NCBI RefSeq assembly: GCF_038957035.1
Contig: NZ_CP152412.1
Span: forward strand, 682,001-746,000
Length of the DNA stretch: 64,000 bases
DNA from: Bradyrhizobium sp. B097
GTDB taxonomy: Bacteria > Pseudomonadota > Alphaproteobacteria > Rhizobiales > Xanthobacteraceae
Direction: 5' to 3'
Shown here in pieces: positions 25,842 to 33,830 of this stretch (its first letter is position 1; every line of letters starts with the position of its first letter). Below the pieces are notes generated by a model. It ran no database searches and was not told the DNA's origin. It worked only from the letters and a program-made list of their open reading frames with translations. The position numbers were made by a program, and so were the translations under genes.

Positions 25842-26210
25842 ATGACCATGAAGGGTATCGAGCGCCAGACCAAGGATACGGATGGACTGGCAAACGCGGC
25901 GGCCGGCAATGGCGCGGAAGCCGCGGCACATGGCATGGCGGCGATCGATCAGGTCCGCGATCTCCTGTTCGGCGGCGCGCAACGCTCGATTGAGACCAAT
26001 CTCTCGGGTCTGCGCGAGGAGATGCAGGCATCGCTGAAGCAGATGCAGGCGGACTTCAACAACGAGCTCACCGCGCTGCAGGCGCGGCTCTCCGACCTCG
26101 AACGCGATACCGAGCAGAAGCGCCTCGACTCGCTGAAGGATGTCGGTGCGGCCATCACCCAGCTCGGCGCTGCGATCAGCGGATTGGGATCCGGCCGCAC
26201 GGGCAAATAG
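25842..26210 (+). CDS. Small coiled-coil protein heading the GTPase/OmpA gene set
   Basis: ATGs at 25842 and 25848 are both usable; an aggga site at 25837 favours 25848. The protein (about 120 residues) has no signal peptide or membrane helix. After a hydrophilic start it contains VRDLLFGGAQRSIETNLSGL followed by a long coiled coil (REEMQASLKQMQADFNNELT, LQARLSDLERDTEQKRLDSL) and a Gly-rich tail. It resembles small cytoplasmic proteins annotated only as coiled-coil or fibrinogen-like. The next gene starts one base after its stop, so it probably acts with the membrane-anchored partner and the GTPase. Confidence 0.75.
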   Translation: MTMKGIERQTKDTDGLANAAAGNGAEAAAHGMAAIDQVRDLLFGGAQRSIETNLSGLREEMQASLKQMQADFNNELTALQARLSDLERDTEQKRLDSLKDVGAAITQLGAAISGLGSGRTGK

Positions 26211-26211
26211 C

Positions 26212-27963
26212 ATGGCAGCTGCTGCCGGCCAGAACCGCGAGATCGAGCAGCTCAGGACATTGCTGTTTCAGCCCGAGGCGACGCGTCTGACGTCGCTGGA
26301 GGCCGACCTCGACTCGCTGCAGCGCTATGTCGGCAACGCCGATCGCCTGGAGACGGCCACCGCCGGCATTCTGGTCGAGGCGCTGGAGCGCGCCGAGGTC
26401 AACCGGCCGCGCGAGCTCGCCACCGCGATTGCGCCGGTCGTGGTCTCAGCGATCCGCAGCGAGATCAAGAATTCGCGCGAGCAGATGATCGAGGCGCTCT
26501 ATCCGATCGTCGGCCGGCTGGTCAGCGCCGCGGTTGCGAACGCGTTCCGGGAACTGGTTGCCTCGCTCGAGCAGCGCATCAATGCGCTGACCTCGGCGCA
26601 ATTGTGGGTCGGGCGGGTCAAGTCGCTGGTGACGGGACGTCCGATCAGCGAGTTCGTGCTCGCCGACAGTCCGCCGCAGATCAACCGGCTCCTGATCATC
26701 GAACGCGGCAATGGCCGCCTGGTCGCCGACTGGAAGCGCGAGGCGACCGTCGACGAGCGCGCCGACCTGCTCAGCGCCATGGTCGCGGCGATTCTCGAAT
26801 TCTCCGTGCAGGCGCTGGCCGGCGAGGGCAATCTGCAGACGCTCGATTTCGGCGGACGGCAGCTCGCGCTGCGCGCCTCGCCCCGCTTCATCCTGGCGGC
26901 CGAGTGCCTGGGGCCGCTGCGACCCGCCGACAATGCCAGGATCAATTCGCTGTTCTTCGATGCGATCGAACGCATCGACCGTGGCGCGGATTGCGATGCG
27001 CCGATGCTCGCCTCGCTCGCAACCGCGATCGAGACCGACGACACGCCGCGGCGGATCGCAAGCCGGCGCGGCAAGGTGATCCTGTTTGCCGTGCTCGCCG
27101 CCCTGGCTGCGCTATTGCTTTATTTTGCCGTGACGTCGGTGACGCGCGCGCTGCTGGAGCGGCGTACCCATGCCGCGCTGGAGCAGCTCGCCGCGAAGCA
27201 GCCCTTGCTCGCCACCTTCCCGCTGCGGCTCGACTTCGATCACGGTGGCCGAAGCGTGGCCGTCTCGGGCATCGAGCCGAGCCAGTTGGAAACCGCGCCG
27301 TTGATCGACGCGCTCGCTGCGGCCGCAACGCCGTACAAGGTCGTCGACCGCATCGGACTGGTGTCCACGCCGGAGCAGGCGGCGGCATCGCAGGCCGGCA
27401 TTGCAGGCCTGCAGCAGAGCCTGACCCGCCTGCAGGCGAGTCTCGACCAGATGCGCGAGGCGATGGGTGCGCAGGCGAAGTCGGGCGACCAGAAATATGC
27501 CGCGCTGAGCGAGCAATATGACAGACTCGGCGAGCAGTACGCGAAATTGGGCGAGCAATATGCGAAGCTGCAATCCGTGGCCGACGGTCCGGCGGCGCGG
27601 CTCGACCGTTTCATCGCCTCGACTGCGGTCTTCTTCGTCAACAATTCAGACGAATTCCTCGACAACGACCAGGCCGATCAGCAGCTGCGCGAGCTCGCCG
27701 GGCTGCTGACGAACAATGATCTCAGGCTGCGGATCGTCGGCTATGCCGATCAGAGCGGCACCGAAGGCACCAACAAGACGCTGGGGCGCAAGCGTGCGGA
27801 GCAGGTGCAGCGCAAGCTGACCGCGCTCGGGGTCGATCCGTCGCGGCTGATTTTGGTTTCGCGCGCCGCGACGATGCCGATCACCGACCGGCTCGACACG
27901 ACCGCCGGCGGCAACCGCCGCGTGGCGTTCGAGACGGTCTATCGAGGCGAAGTGGCCCGCTGA
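26212..27963 (+). CDS. Membrane protein with roadblock-like, BON-like and OmpA domains; partner of the Rab-like GTPase
   Basis: From ATG 26212 the product is 583 residues. An N-terminal cytoplasmic helical part (1-145) leads to a roadblock/longin-like segment (about 156-245: LLIIERGNGRLVADW, a helix LLSAMVAAILEFSVQAL, strands LQTLDFGGRQLALRA and RFILAAECLG). One membrane helix follows at about 288-312 (VILFAVLAALAALLLYFAV). The periplasmic part has a BON-like stretch (GGRSVAVSGIEPSQ), a coiled coil with the heptad repeat LGEQYAK, and a C-terminal OmpA peptidoglycan-binding domain (464-577: RIVGYADQSGTEGTNKTLGR). Roadblock domains bind and regulate small GTPases, and a GTPase gene overlaps its stop. 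The roadblock call is by pattern only. Confidence 0.8.
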   Translation: MAAAAGQNREIEQLRTLLFQPEATRLTSLEADLDSLQRYVGNADRLETATAGILVEALERAEVNRPRELATAIAPVVVSAIRSEIKNSREQMIEALYPIVGRLVSAAVANAFRELVASLEQRINALTSAQLWVGRVKSLVTGRPISEFVLADSPPQINRLLIIERGNGRLVADWKREATVDERADLLSAMVAAILEFSVQALAGEGNLQTLDFGGRQLALRASPRFILAAECLGPLRPADNARINSLFFDAIERIDRGADCDAPMLASLATAIETDDTPRRIASRRGKVILFAVLAALAALLLYFAVTSVTRALLERRTHAALEQLAAKQPLLATFPLRLDFDHGGRSVAVSGIEPSQLETAPLIDALAAAATPYKVVDRIGLVSTPEQAAASQAGIAGLQQSLTRLQASLDQMREAMGAQAKSGDQKYAALSEQYDRLGEQYAKLGEQYAKLQSVADGPAARLDRFIASTAVFFVNNSDEFLDNDQADQQLRELAGLLTNNDLRLRIVGYADQSGTEGTNKTLGRKRAEQVQRKLTALGVDPSRLILVSRAATMPITDRLDTTAGGNRRVAFETVYRGEVAR

Positions 27964-28463
27964 TGCTCACCGCCAAAGTCATGCTGCTCGGCGATATGGG
28001 GGTCGGCAAGACCTCGATCCTCTATCGGCTGATCTACAACCGGTTCGAGGGCCAGTACAAATCCACGCTGGGTGTCGAGATTCTGAGCCATGACGTGGTG
28101 CCGGCGGATGGCAGCGATCCGATGCGGCTCGTGCTGTGGGACACCGACGGCGATTTCGGAACGCAGATTTTCGACACCGTCTATGTCACCGGCGCATCCG
28201 CCGCCATCATCGTGTCCGATGTCACGCGGCCGCAGACCGTGACCCGCATGGTCGAGCTGGTCCGCGGTTTCGAGGGGCGCTTCCCGGGGCGGCCCTACCG
28301 GGCGCTGCTCAACAAGATCGACCTGCCGGAGGCTGCCGGCAGCGCCGGCGCGATCGCCGAACTCGCCAAGTCGAGCGTCAAGCCGGTCAGCGCCAAGACC
28401 GGCGTCGGCATTGCCGAATGCTTTGTCGAGCTCGCCCAGACCATTCGCCGCCGTCAGCTCTAG
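27963..28463 (+). CDS. Rab/Ras-like small GTPase
   Basis: At 166 residues this is a single-domain GTPase with all switch elements. G1 is GDMGVGKTS and the G2 region YKSTLGVEI is strikingly Rab-like. G3 is WDTDGDF, G4 is NKID and G5 is SAKTG. The residue matching catalytic Gln61 of Ras (in DTAGQE) is Asp, so intrinsic hydrolysis may be slow and need a partner. It has no lipidation site or membrane helix. Its ATG overlaps the stop of the roadblock/OmpA-type gene, so the two are translationally coupled. Prokaryotic Ras-superfamily proteins of this kind mostly lack known functions. Confidence 0.9.
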   Translation: MLTAKVMLLGDMGVGKTSILYRLIYNRFEGQYKSTLGVEILSHDVVPADGSDPMRLVLWDTDGDFGTQIFDTVYVTGASAAIIVSDVTRPQTVTRMVELVRGFEGRFPGRPYRALLNKIDLPEAAGSAGAIAELAKSSVKPVSAKTGVGIAECFVELAQTIRRRQL

Positions 28464-28488
28464 TTCGCATAACTCCGCACAGGTTTGT

Positions 28489-28539
28489 GTCAGCCGTCCC
28501 GACTTCTCGGGGCTGGCGAATCGGGCCGGGACGGCTGAC
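28489..28539. terminator. Strong hairpin after the GTPase gene
   Basis: Perfect 13-bp arms gtcagccgtcccg (28489-28501) and cgggacggctgac (28527-28539) flank a 25-base loop, starting 26 bp after the GTPase stop. There is no clear T-run, so it may be a factor-assisted terminator or a 3'-end stabiliser for the GTPase operon mRNA. Nothing coding was seen between it and the next gene at 28745. Confidence 0.5.
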
Positions 28540-28744
28540 TTCATCGCACGTGGGGCGTACGATGAAACGCGCGACATGCGGTGCACGACCGCACGATTCT
28601 CTCTCTCCAACTGCACCACGCCGTCCCACACTCCGATAGTGACGATGGTCATCTTCCGCTCGGCCAATGGCCTGCCTATCGTCCACCCGTCACTGGAACC
28701 AGTCACGGGACCAACGGTGTCCCGGGCGCACGGAGCGAGAGAAC

Positions 28745-29158
28745 ATGAGCATTTTTGGAAGCATCATGGGTGCAATCTTCGGCCACGGTGCCCAGGCCAA
28801 GACAGCTGAGACGACAACGACGGCAGCACCCGGCGCCTCGCCGGCACCGACGTCAACCTCTGCATCTGCATCGCCGGCACCCGGCACATCCGCGGCGCAA
28901 ACGGTCGACGTCGCGGCGATCGTCGACAAGGCGGCGGCCGCCACCGGCGAGAAGCTCGACTGGCGCACCTCGATCGTCGACCTGATGAAGGCGCTCGGCC
29001 TCGACAGCAGCCTTGCAGCGCGCAAGGAGCTCGCCAAGGAGCTGCACTACACCGGCGATACCAACAACACCGCCACCATGAATGTCTGGCTGCATCAGCA
29101 GGTGATGGCCAAGCTCGCCGCCAATGGCGGCAAGCTCCCGGCCGACATCAAGACCTGA
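28745..29158 (+). CDS. DUF3597-family protein
   Basis: This 137-residue protein opens with the family start MSIFGSIMGAIFGHG. After an Ala/Thr/Pro/Ser-rich linker (about 20-57) the DUF3597 domain follows (about 58-135: VDVAAIVDKAAAATGEKLDW, RTSIVDLMKALGLDSSLAAR, LAKELHYTGDTNNTATMNVW). The domain is small, helical and often found in stress-related proteins, but has no defined activity. No signal peptide. It lies alone, 281 bp downstream of the GTPase gene and beyond the hairpin, so it probably has its own promoter. Confidence 0.85.
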   Translation: MSIFGSIMGAIFGHGAQAKTAETTTTAAPGASPAPTSTSASASPAPGTSAAQTVDVAAIVDKAAAATGEKLDWRTSIVDLMKALGLDSSLAARKELAKELHYTGDTNNTATMNVWLHQQVMAKLAANGGKLPADIKT

Positions 29159-29233
29159 TCACCGTTTGAGCCGTGCGCGGCGTTCGCCTGGCGCACGGCT
29201 CCGAACCACGTGTATTGCGTAGGAGCAGTTGCG

Positions 29234-29518
29234 ATGACCTCATCTCATCTTGCCATCCTGAACAGACCGCGGACCGGCGTCGTTGCCGCCTCGATCGCCG
29301 CAGGACTCGGCCTCGCGGCATTGGCGCTGGGCATCACCATCGCCGTCGCCCGCGCCGATAGCGCCGGCGACGAGCCGCAGCCGGCGCACGTGGATCCCGG
29401 TGTGCAGCGCGCCGCGCAGACTCTGCCGCCGGCGCGGGTCATCCTGCCGGCGCCGTGGGAGCAGGCCGCTCCCGTGCAGCCGGTCGCAGCACCAGCGAAG
29501 CCCGCAGATCACAAATAA
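29234..29518 (+). CDS. Small single-pass membrane or secreted protein, unknown
   Basis: Starting at ATG 29234, the 94-residue product has one hydrophobic segment (VVAASIAAGLGLAALALGITIAVA, about 16-39). A Pro/Ala-rich mature part without cysteines follows (LPPARVILPAPWEQAAPVQP). It may be a signal anchor with a short periplasmic tail. An in-frame ATG at 29210 is also possible. No family recognised. It sits between the DUF3597 gene and a still smaller ORF. Confidence 0.55.
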   Translation: MTSSHLAILNRPRTGVVAASIAAGLGLAALALGITIAVARADSAGDEPQPAHVDPGVQRAAQTLPPARVILPAPWEQAAPVQPVAAPAKPADHK

Positions 29519-29610
29519 TCTTCGCGCCTCTGTAGCGGCCGTCGATCTGCGCATTTTGCGTAACGGTCGCTGCGAATGGCCCGCACACCGCCCAGCTCTG
29601 GAGCCTCGCA

Positions 29611-29787
29611 ATGCCAGAACAGGTCAAACTGCCCCGAAAATTGTCGCAAGAGCCCGGCGGTCCGCCGTCGCTGCGGCCGAGCCACCGGCGGGTCATCGAG
29701 GAGCTCGACCGCTGGGCCAACAGCCCCGGCCTGCAGCCGCCGAGTGACGGAGAAAAACAAGCCGACGACAAGCGCCGGCGCAAGTAA
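29611..29787 (+). CDS. Small hydrophilic ORF, 58 residues
   Basis: ATG 29611 opens a 58-codon frame ending at TAA 29785-29787. The product (MPEQVKLPRKLSQEPGGPPS, then LRPSHRRVIEELDRWANSPG) is highly charged, with one clear amphipathic helix (HRRVIEELDRWA) and a basic tail (ADDKRRRK). There is no obvious ribosome site. It could be a small cytoplasmic protein. The short length and lack of a family make this tentative. Confidence 0.4.
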   Translation: MPEQVKLPRKLSQEPGGPPSLRPSHRRVIEELDRWANSPGLQPPSDGEKQADDKRRRK

Positions 29788-29845
29788 GCGTGCCGCTGAT
29801 GGACCCGCATCGCCGAGGATGCGGGCCCAGGGGTGCCGTCTTCGA

Positions 29846-32062
29846 TCAGTTGAACGGCACGCGCGCCCTGGCCGAGAACGTCCAGATCCGGGCCGTGCCG
29901 CCGAGCCCGCCATACTCCGCGCCGAGGCCGAGCATCATGCCGCCCGCGAGCCTCGCGTTCAGCCCGCCGGTGACGCGGGCCGACCAGCCCTCCAGCACCA
30001 GCGTCGGGTTGACCGGGATGCCGTTCACGGCCAATGCCGCAGCATCGTCCCTGCTGAAGTAGTAGTCGCCATAGACGCCGAGATAGGGCGAGACCACCGC
30101 GGCGTCGGTCGTTGCCAGCGGATAGCTCAGCTTGACGCCGCCGGATGCGCGGCCGGTGACGAAGTCCCGCGCGGTCTGCAGCGTGCCGAGCGTGTCGACA
30201 TAGGCGTTCTCATGCTCCCACAGCGTGTAGAGGCGCGCGGAGGGCTCGATCAGCAGGTTGCTCATCTTGTAATTGCCGGTCAGCCCGGTCGCGAACATCC
30301 AGCGGTCGCCATTGAAACTGCCCTGCGCTGTTCCGGCCACGCCATTGTAGCCGATCTGCGAGAAGGTCACGGCGGCGTCGTAACGCAGCGTCGGCGTGAT
30401 CATCCAGCCGAGATAGCTGCCTGCGGTCCAGCCGTCACCGGTGAGCTTTCCGTTGATGTCCTGGGCCGTGTAGTTGAACGTCTCATAGCCGGCGACCGCG
30501 CCGACCAGGAGGTTCGGCATCGCCCGGTAGGTCAGTCCCATCAGGGCGTTGAGCTGGTTGCCGTAGACCGACGAACCTGTTGTCCCGACGCCCGGCGAGG
30601 TCGGCGACGACCAGCGGTCGATGCCGCTGCCCCTGACATCGATCCAGAACAGCCAGTCGCGCGGGTCACGGTTGATCGTCGTCTGGGTTTTGGGCGCCGC
30701 CTTGGTCGGCAGCTGCCGATCGATTGCCGCAAACGCATTGTCGATTCGCGAATTGCCGCCGCCGCGCGGGCCCGAACTGCGATCCGAGGCGTAGGCACCA
30801 CGATTCCCGGTGTCCGCCTGCGCCGCGCCGTCTGACGGATCGGCTGCAAAGTTGAAGCGCATCCCGGCGCCGCCTGGCGTCATGAAGCTGCCGCCTTCGC
30901 TGAACCCTTCCGAGATCGCGTTGTCGATCGCGCCCGAGATCGCCTGGCCGGAGTTCTGCGCCACCAGCTTGGTGATGTCGATCTGCAATGCCCGCAGCTT
31001 CACGCTGTCGGCCGGGACGTTCACGCTCTGCGCCAGCGCCGGCGAGGTGCTGGCGTTGAAGGCGCCGCTGCCGGCATAGCTCGCCGTGATGGTGTGGCTG
31101 CCGATCTTGAGCGTCGAGCTCGAGAAGCTCGCCGTGCCTGCCGCGAGCATCACGGTGCGGATCGGCGATCCATTGTCGCTGAAGGTCACTGTGCCGGTCG
31201 GCGTGCCGGCTGAGGCGGTGACGTTCGCGGTGAAGGTCACCGATTGGCCAAAACTGCTCGGATTCTGCGACGAGGTCAGCGCGGTCTGGGTTGCCGTTGC
31301 GGCTGCAAAGGTGAAGCGGTCTGCCGCTGATGTCGCTGATGTCCCGGCTGCCGTCGTCACCGTGATATCCACCGTTCCCGTTCCCGCCGGCGAGGTCGCC
31401 GTGATCTGGGTGCTGGAATTGACGGTGAAGCTGGTTGCAGGGGTTGCGCCGAACGTCACGGCCGTCGCAGCGGTCAAACCTGTGCCTGTGATGATGACCG
31501 TCGTCCCGCCGCTGGTCGGGCCTGTGGTCGGCGAGATCGACGTTACCGTCGGCGCGGACGCGACATAGGTGTATTGATCCACGGGAGACGTAGAAGATGT
31601 CCCTGACGGGTTGGTCACGGTGACATCGACCGTGCCGGTACCCGCCGGTGCGACGGCGGTGATCTGCTCGTTCGAATCGATCGTGAAGCTCGTTGCACTG
31701 GTGGCGCCGAAGTGCACGGCGGTGGCGGTGTTGAAGCTGCCGCCCGCGATGACAACGGTGGTGCCGCCCGCCGCGGGCCCCGTCGTCGGGGAGATCGAGA
31801 CCACCGCCGGTGGCGAGCTAGCCGCGGCGACCTGGCTGAACAGTGCGGCGGCGATCAGGGCGAGGGCGCATCCGGTGCGTCGCGCGATCGCCGTCAGTCT
31901 CGTGCAGAAGTCGGGTGCAAGACGCGAGGCGGCGGAGCGGAAACGAGTCCGCGAGAAATTTGCGATCGGCAACAAGGTAACCCCCGTCGCGCCGGCCCCG
32001 CTGCGGAATCGGCGCACATTCAAAAAATACGGGTTTGTTGTAGTACACGGCTCGCGCGGCAC
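29846..32062 (-). CDS. Autotransporter with two IPT/TIG domains and an Ig-like domain
   Basis: The ORF from ATG 32062 gives 738 residues, but the start is uncertain; a signal peptide lies at about 60-81 (GCALALIAAALFSQVAAAS). Two IPT/TIG repeats follow (about 84-170 and 171-255), each with the hallmark VxSISPTTGP..GGTTVxI. An Ig-like repeat (about 258-350: SSFGQSVTFTANVTASAGTP, TASYAGSGAFNAS) comes next, then a linker and a C-terminal autotransporter beta-barrel (about 460-738) ending in Phe-Asn. It is probably displayed on the surface as an adhesin-like protein. The two IPT copies and the TGTGTVD-type strands look like recent duplications. Confidence 0.82.
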   Translation of the reverse strand: MPREPCTTTNPYFLNVRRFRSGAGATGVTLLPIANFSRTRFRSAASRLAPDFCTRLTAIARRTGCALALIAAALFSQVAAASSPPAVVSISPTTGPAAGGTTVVIAGGSFNTATAVHFGATSATSFTIDSNEQITAVAPAGTGTVDVTVTNPSGTSSTSPVDQYTYVASAPTVTSISPTTGPTSGGTTVIITGTGLTAATAVTFGATPATSFTVNSSTQITATSPAGTGTVDITVTTAAGTSATSAADRFTFAAATATQTALTSSQNPSSFGQSVTFTANVTASAGTPTGTVTFSDNGSPIRTVMLAAGTASFSSSTLKIGSHTITASYAGSGAFNASTSPALAQSVNVPADSVKLRALQIDITKLVAQNSGQAISGAIDNAISEGFSEGGSFMTPGGAGMRFNFAADPSDGAAQADTGNRGAYASDRSSGPRGGGNSRIDNAFAAIDRQLPTKAAPKTQTTINRDPRDWLFWIDVRGSGIDRWSSPTSPGVGTTGSSVYGNQLNALMGLTYRAMPNLLVGAVAGYETFNYTAQDINGKLTGDGWTAGSYLGWMITPTLRYDAAVTFSQIGYNGVAGTAQGSFNGDRWMFATGLTGNYKMSNLLIEPSARLYTLWEHENAYVDTLGTLQTARDFVTGRASGGVKLSYPLATTDAAVVSPYLGVYGDYYFSRDDAAALAVNGIPVNPTLVLEGWSARVTGGLNARLAGGMMLGLGAEYGGLGGTARIWTFSARARVPFN

Positions 32063-32252
32063 GCCGCGGAATCTCCGTACGCATCGGCTTTTGTAACGCG
32101 GCGTTGCTGGGCTGCTACGTCATTGCACGATTTGAGAAGCCGTTAGCGCACGATATTGCTGCGAGCAGGCCGTCATTCGCGTTCAGCGCACGCAAAGTGG
32201 GTCGTTGATAACGCACCCGTCTCATGAGGTGCTTGCTGCCGGATCGCGGCGG

Positions 32253-33071
32253 CTACGGCCGCAGGGCCGTCGCAATCAGCGCGGTCGAGGGGATAGCGAA
32301 GGTGTCTCCGATCCGCCCGCGCGCGATCTCGCTCCGGAAGGCCCGCGCAACCGTGGCGCTCTGCTCTGCATCGAGCCCGCTCCAATGCGGCATGAACTCG
32401 AACAGTTTGTCGACGTCGGCAGGATTGGCGACATGGAGCTTGAAGTCGTGGGTAATCTCGGCGACGACAGGATCGCGGAAGCCGGCCGCGATGACCGCAG
32501 CGCTGAGGCGGCCGGGATTGGCGAGCTCGGCGAGGCCCGTGCACGGCATCGGCGTGACGTTATCGGGGTAGAGCCGCCGGATGATCTGCGAGAGCAGCAG
32601 ATACACGGCGGCGCCGTCGGCGCTCTTCCAGACCGCAATCGCCGCCGATCCGCCTGGCCGCGTCACCCGCGCCATCTCGCGCAGCCCGGCGCGCCAGTCC
32701 GGAAACAGCATCACGCCGAACACCGACACCGCCGCATCGAAGGCGGCATCCGGCAAGTCGAGCGCCTGGCCGTCCATCTGCCGTGCCTTGATATTCGCCA
32801 CATCATGCGCGCGAACCCGTGCCACCATGCCGGCCGAGAAGTCGATCGCGGTGACGTCAGCACCCCTGCGCGCGGCCGCAAGCGCCGCGGCACCGGTGCC
32901 GGTGGCGACGTCGAGCACTTTCGACGACGGGCCGATCGGGAGCATCGCGACCGCGGCCTCGGCGAAGTGTGTCGTGAACGGCTGCGACTGCGCCTCGTAG
33001 GTCGCGACCATCTTGTCCCAGTGCGCGGGGTCATTGAACGGAAGCGGCTTCGCCTGGTCACTTGGCTGCAT
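32253..33071 (-). CDS. Class I SAM-dependent methyltransferase
   Basis: This 272-residue protein has the class I Rossmann motifs: motif I VLDVATGTGAAALAAARRGA, the acidic strand end VTAIDFSAGM, a motif near FDAAVSVFGVMLF, and RVTRPGGSAAIAVWKSA. It resembles UbiE/COQ5-like enzymes, but the substrate cannot be inferred. Its start overlaps the end of the Rrf2 regulator gene by 14 bases, so the two form an operon under the palindrome at 33520-33542. Confidence 0.88.
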   Translation of the reverse strand: MQPSDQAKPLPFNDPAHWDKMVATYEAQSQPFTTHFAEAAVAMLPIGPSSKVLDVATGTGAAALAAARRGADVTAIDFSAGMVARVRAHDVANIKARQMDGQALDLPDAAFDAAVSVFGVMLFPDWRAGLREMARVTRPGGSAAIAVWKSADGAAVYLLLSQIIRRLYPDNVTPMPCTGLAELANPGRLSAAVIAAGFRDPVVAEITHDFKLHVANPADVDKLFEFMPHWSGLDAEQSATVARAFRSEIARGRIGDTFAIPSTALIATALRP

Positions 33072-33522
33072 GAATCTGGTCCTCGAGACTTTGCTTGTAT
33101 TTGGCGAGCCGGCGCTTGAAATCCTTCGCGAGCGCGTCGAGCGTCACCGCGCCGAGCCGCTTCAGGAAGAGGGCCTCGACCTCGCGAAACGTGCCTGACA
33201 GCGCGTCGTTGACGGCCTGTTCGACCAGGCAGCCGGGATTTTCCGACCGATGGCCCATCGCGACGATCGTGGGCGCGCCGACTGCGCGATAGATGTCGGC
33301 AAGCGTGATGTCGGCCGGATCGCGCGCCAGCGTCCAGCCGCCGCCATGGCCCTTCTCCGAACGGACCAGACGCTGCTCGCGCAGGCCCGCCATCACGCGA
33401 CGCACGACCACCGGGTTGGTGGCCATCGCGTGCGCAAGTTGCTCCGACGTGACAGGCTCACCCGCTCCGATCATGTGGAGCAGGCCATGCAGGACACCAG
33501 ACAATCGGCTATCGCGTATCAT
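33058..33522 (-). CDS. Rrf2-family transcriptional regulator
   Basis: The 154-residue protein has the Rrf2 winged helix: SGVLHGLLHMIG, then EQLAHAMATNPVVVRRVMAG, LREQRLVRSEKGHGGGWTLA and DITLADIYRAVG. IscR- and NsrR-type members use three cysteines for an iron-sulphur cluster. Only one Cys is present here (NPGCLVEQ), so this is more like the cluster-free CymR/YwnA type. A 23-bp palindrome overlaps its start codon, pointing to autoregulation. The overlapping downstream methyltransferase gene is its likely target. Confidence 0.9.
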   Translation of the reverse strand: MIRDSRLSGVLHGLLHMIGAGEPVTSEQLAHAMATNPVVVRRVMAGLREQRLVRSEKGHGGGWTLARDPADITLADIYRAVGAPTIVAMGHRSENPGCLVEQAVNDALSGTFREVEALFLKRLGAVTLDALAKDFKRRLAKYKQSLEDQIHAAK

Positions 33523-33542
33523 GTAACTTCATATGTTACATG
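33520..33542. promoter_or_regulatory. Putative Rrf2 operator overlapping the start codon
   Basis: Perfect 8-bp arms catgtaac (33520-33527) and gttacatg (33535-33542) flank a 7-bp AT-rich spacer. The left arm includes the complement of the Rrf2 ATG (33522), so a bound dimer would cover the translation start. This is a typical autorepression layout. Confidence 0.65.
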
Positions 33543-33596
33543 ATGAGCTGGACGTCAAGAGGGGGATGGCCGGGCGCATTGTCGTTGCTCGGCGCC

Positions 33597-33745
33597 CACC
33601 TCCCCTTGAAAAGGGGAGGCCGCTTTGCTCGTGAGAGCAAAGCGGGTGGGGATCTGCTCTCTCCATAAACACCGGCGTCTGCGGCTGGCCCCATCCCGAC
33701 CTTCCGCCGTTCAGGGGAAGGAGAAGAGATCAGGACCTCCCCCTT
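33597..33745. repeat. Intergenic palindromic repeat element
   Basis: This non-coding stretch has an internal inverted repeat (cctcccctt / aaggggagg at 33599-33618), a second hairpin gctttgctc / gagcaaagc, and a distal arm ggacctcccccttcaat. It resembles in style the elements at 40370 and 55489. It lies between the divergent Rrf2 and TPR-glycosyltransferase genes, so it could sit within either leader. Confidence 0.55.
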
Positions 33746-33830
33746 CAATCGGGATTTGCGTGCCGGATTTGGCGACGCCGCGCGTTTAATCCCCATCGGG
33801 GTTTTTGGCGGGGGCGGTATCGTGGGCAGT

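Noticed and set aside
29576..30835. A 419-codon plus-strand frame overlapping the autotransporter barrel
   Set aside because: Its composition is that of a reversed barrel gene and it lacks any domain; the minus frame reads a coherent autotransporter.
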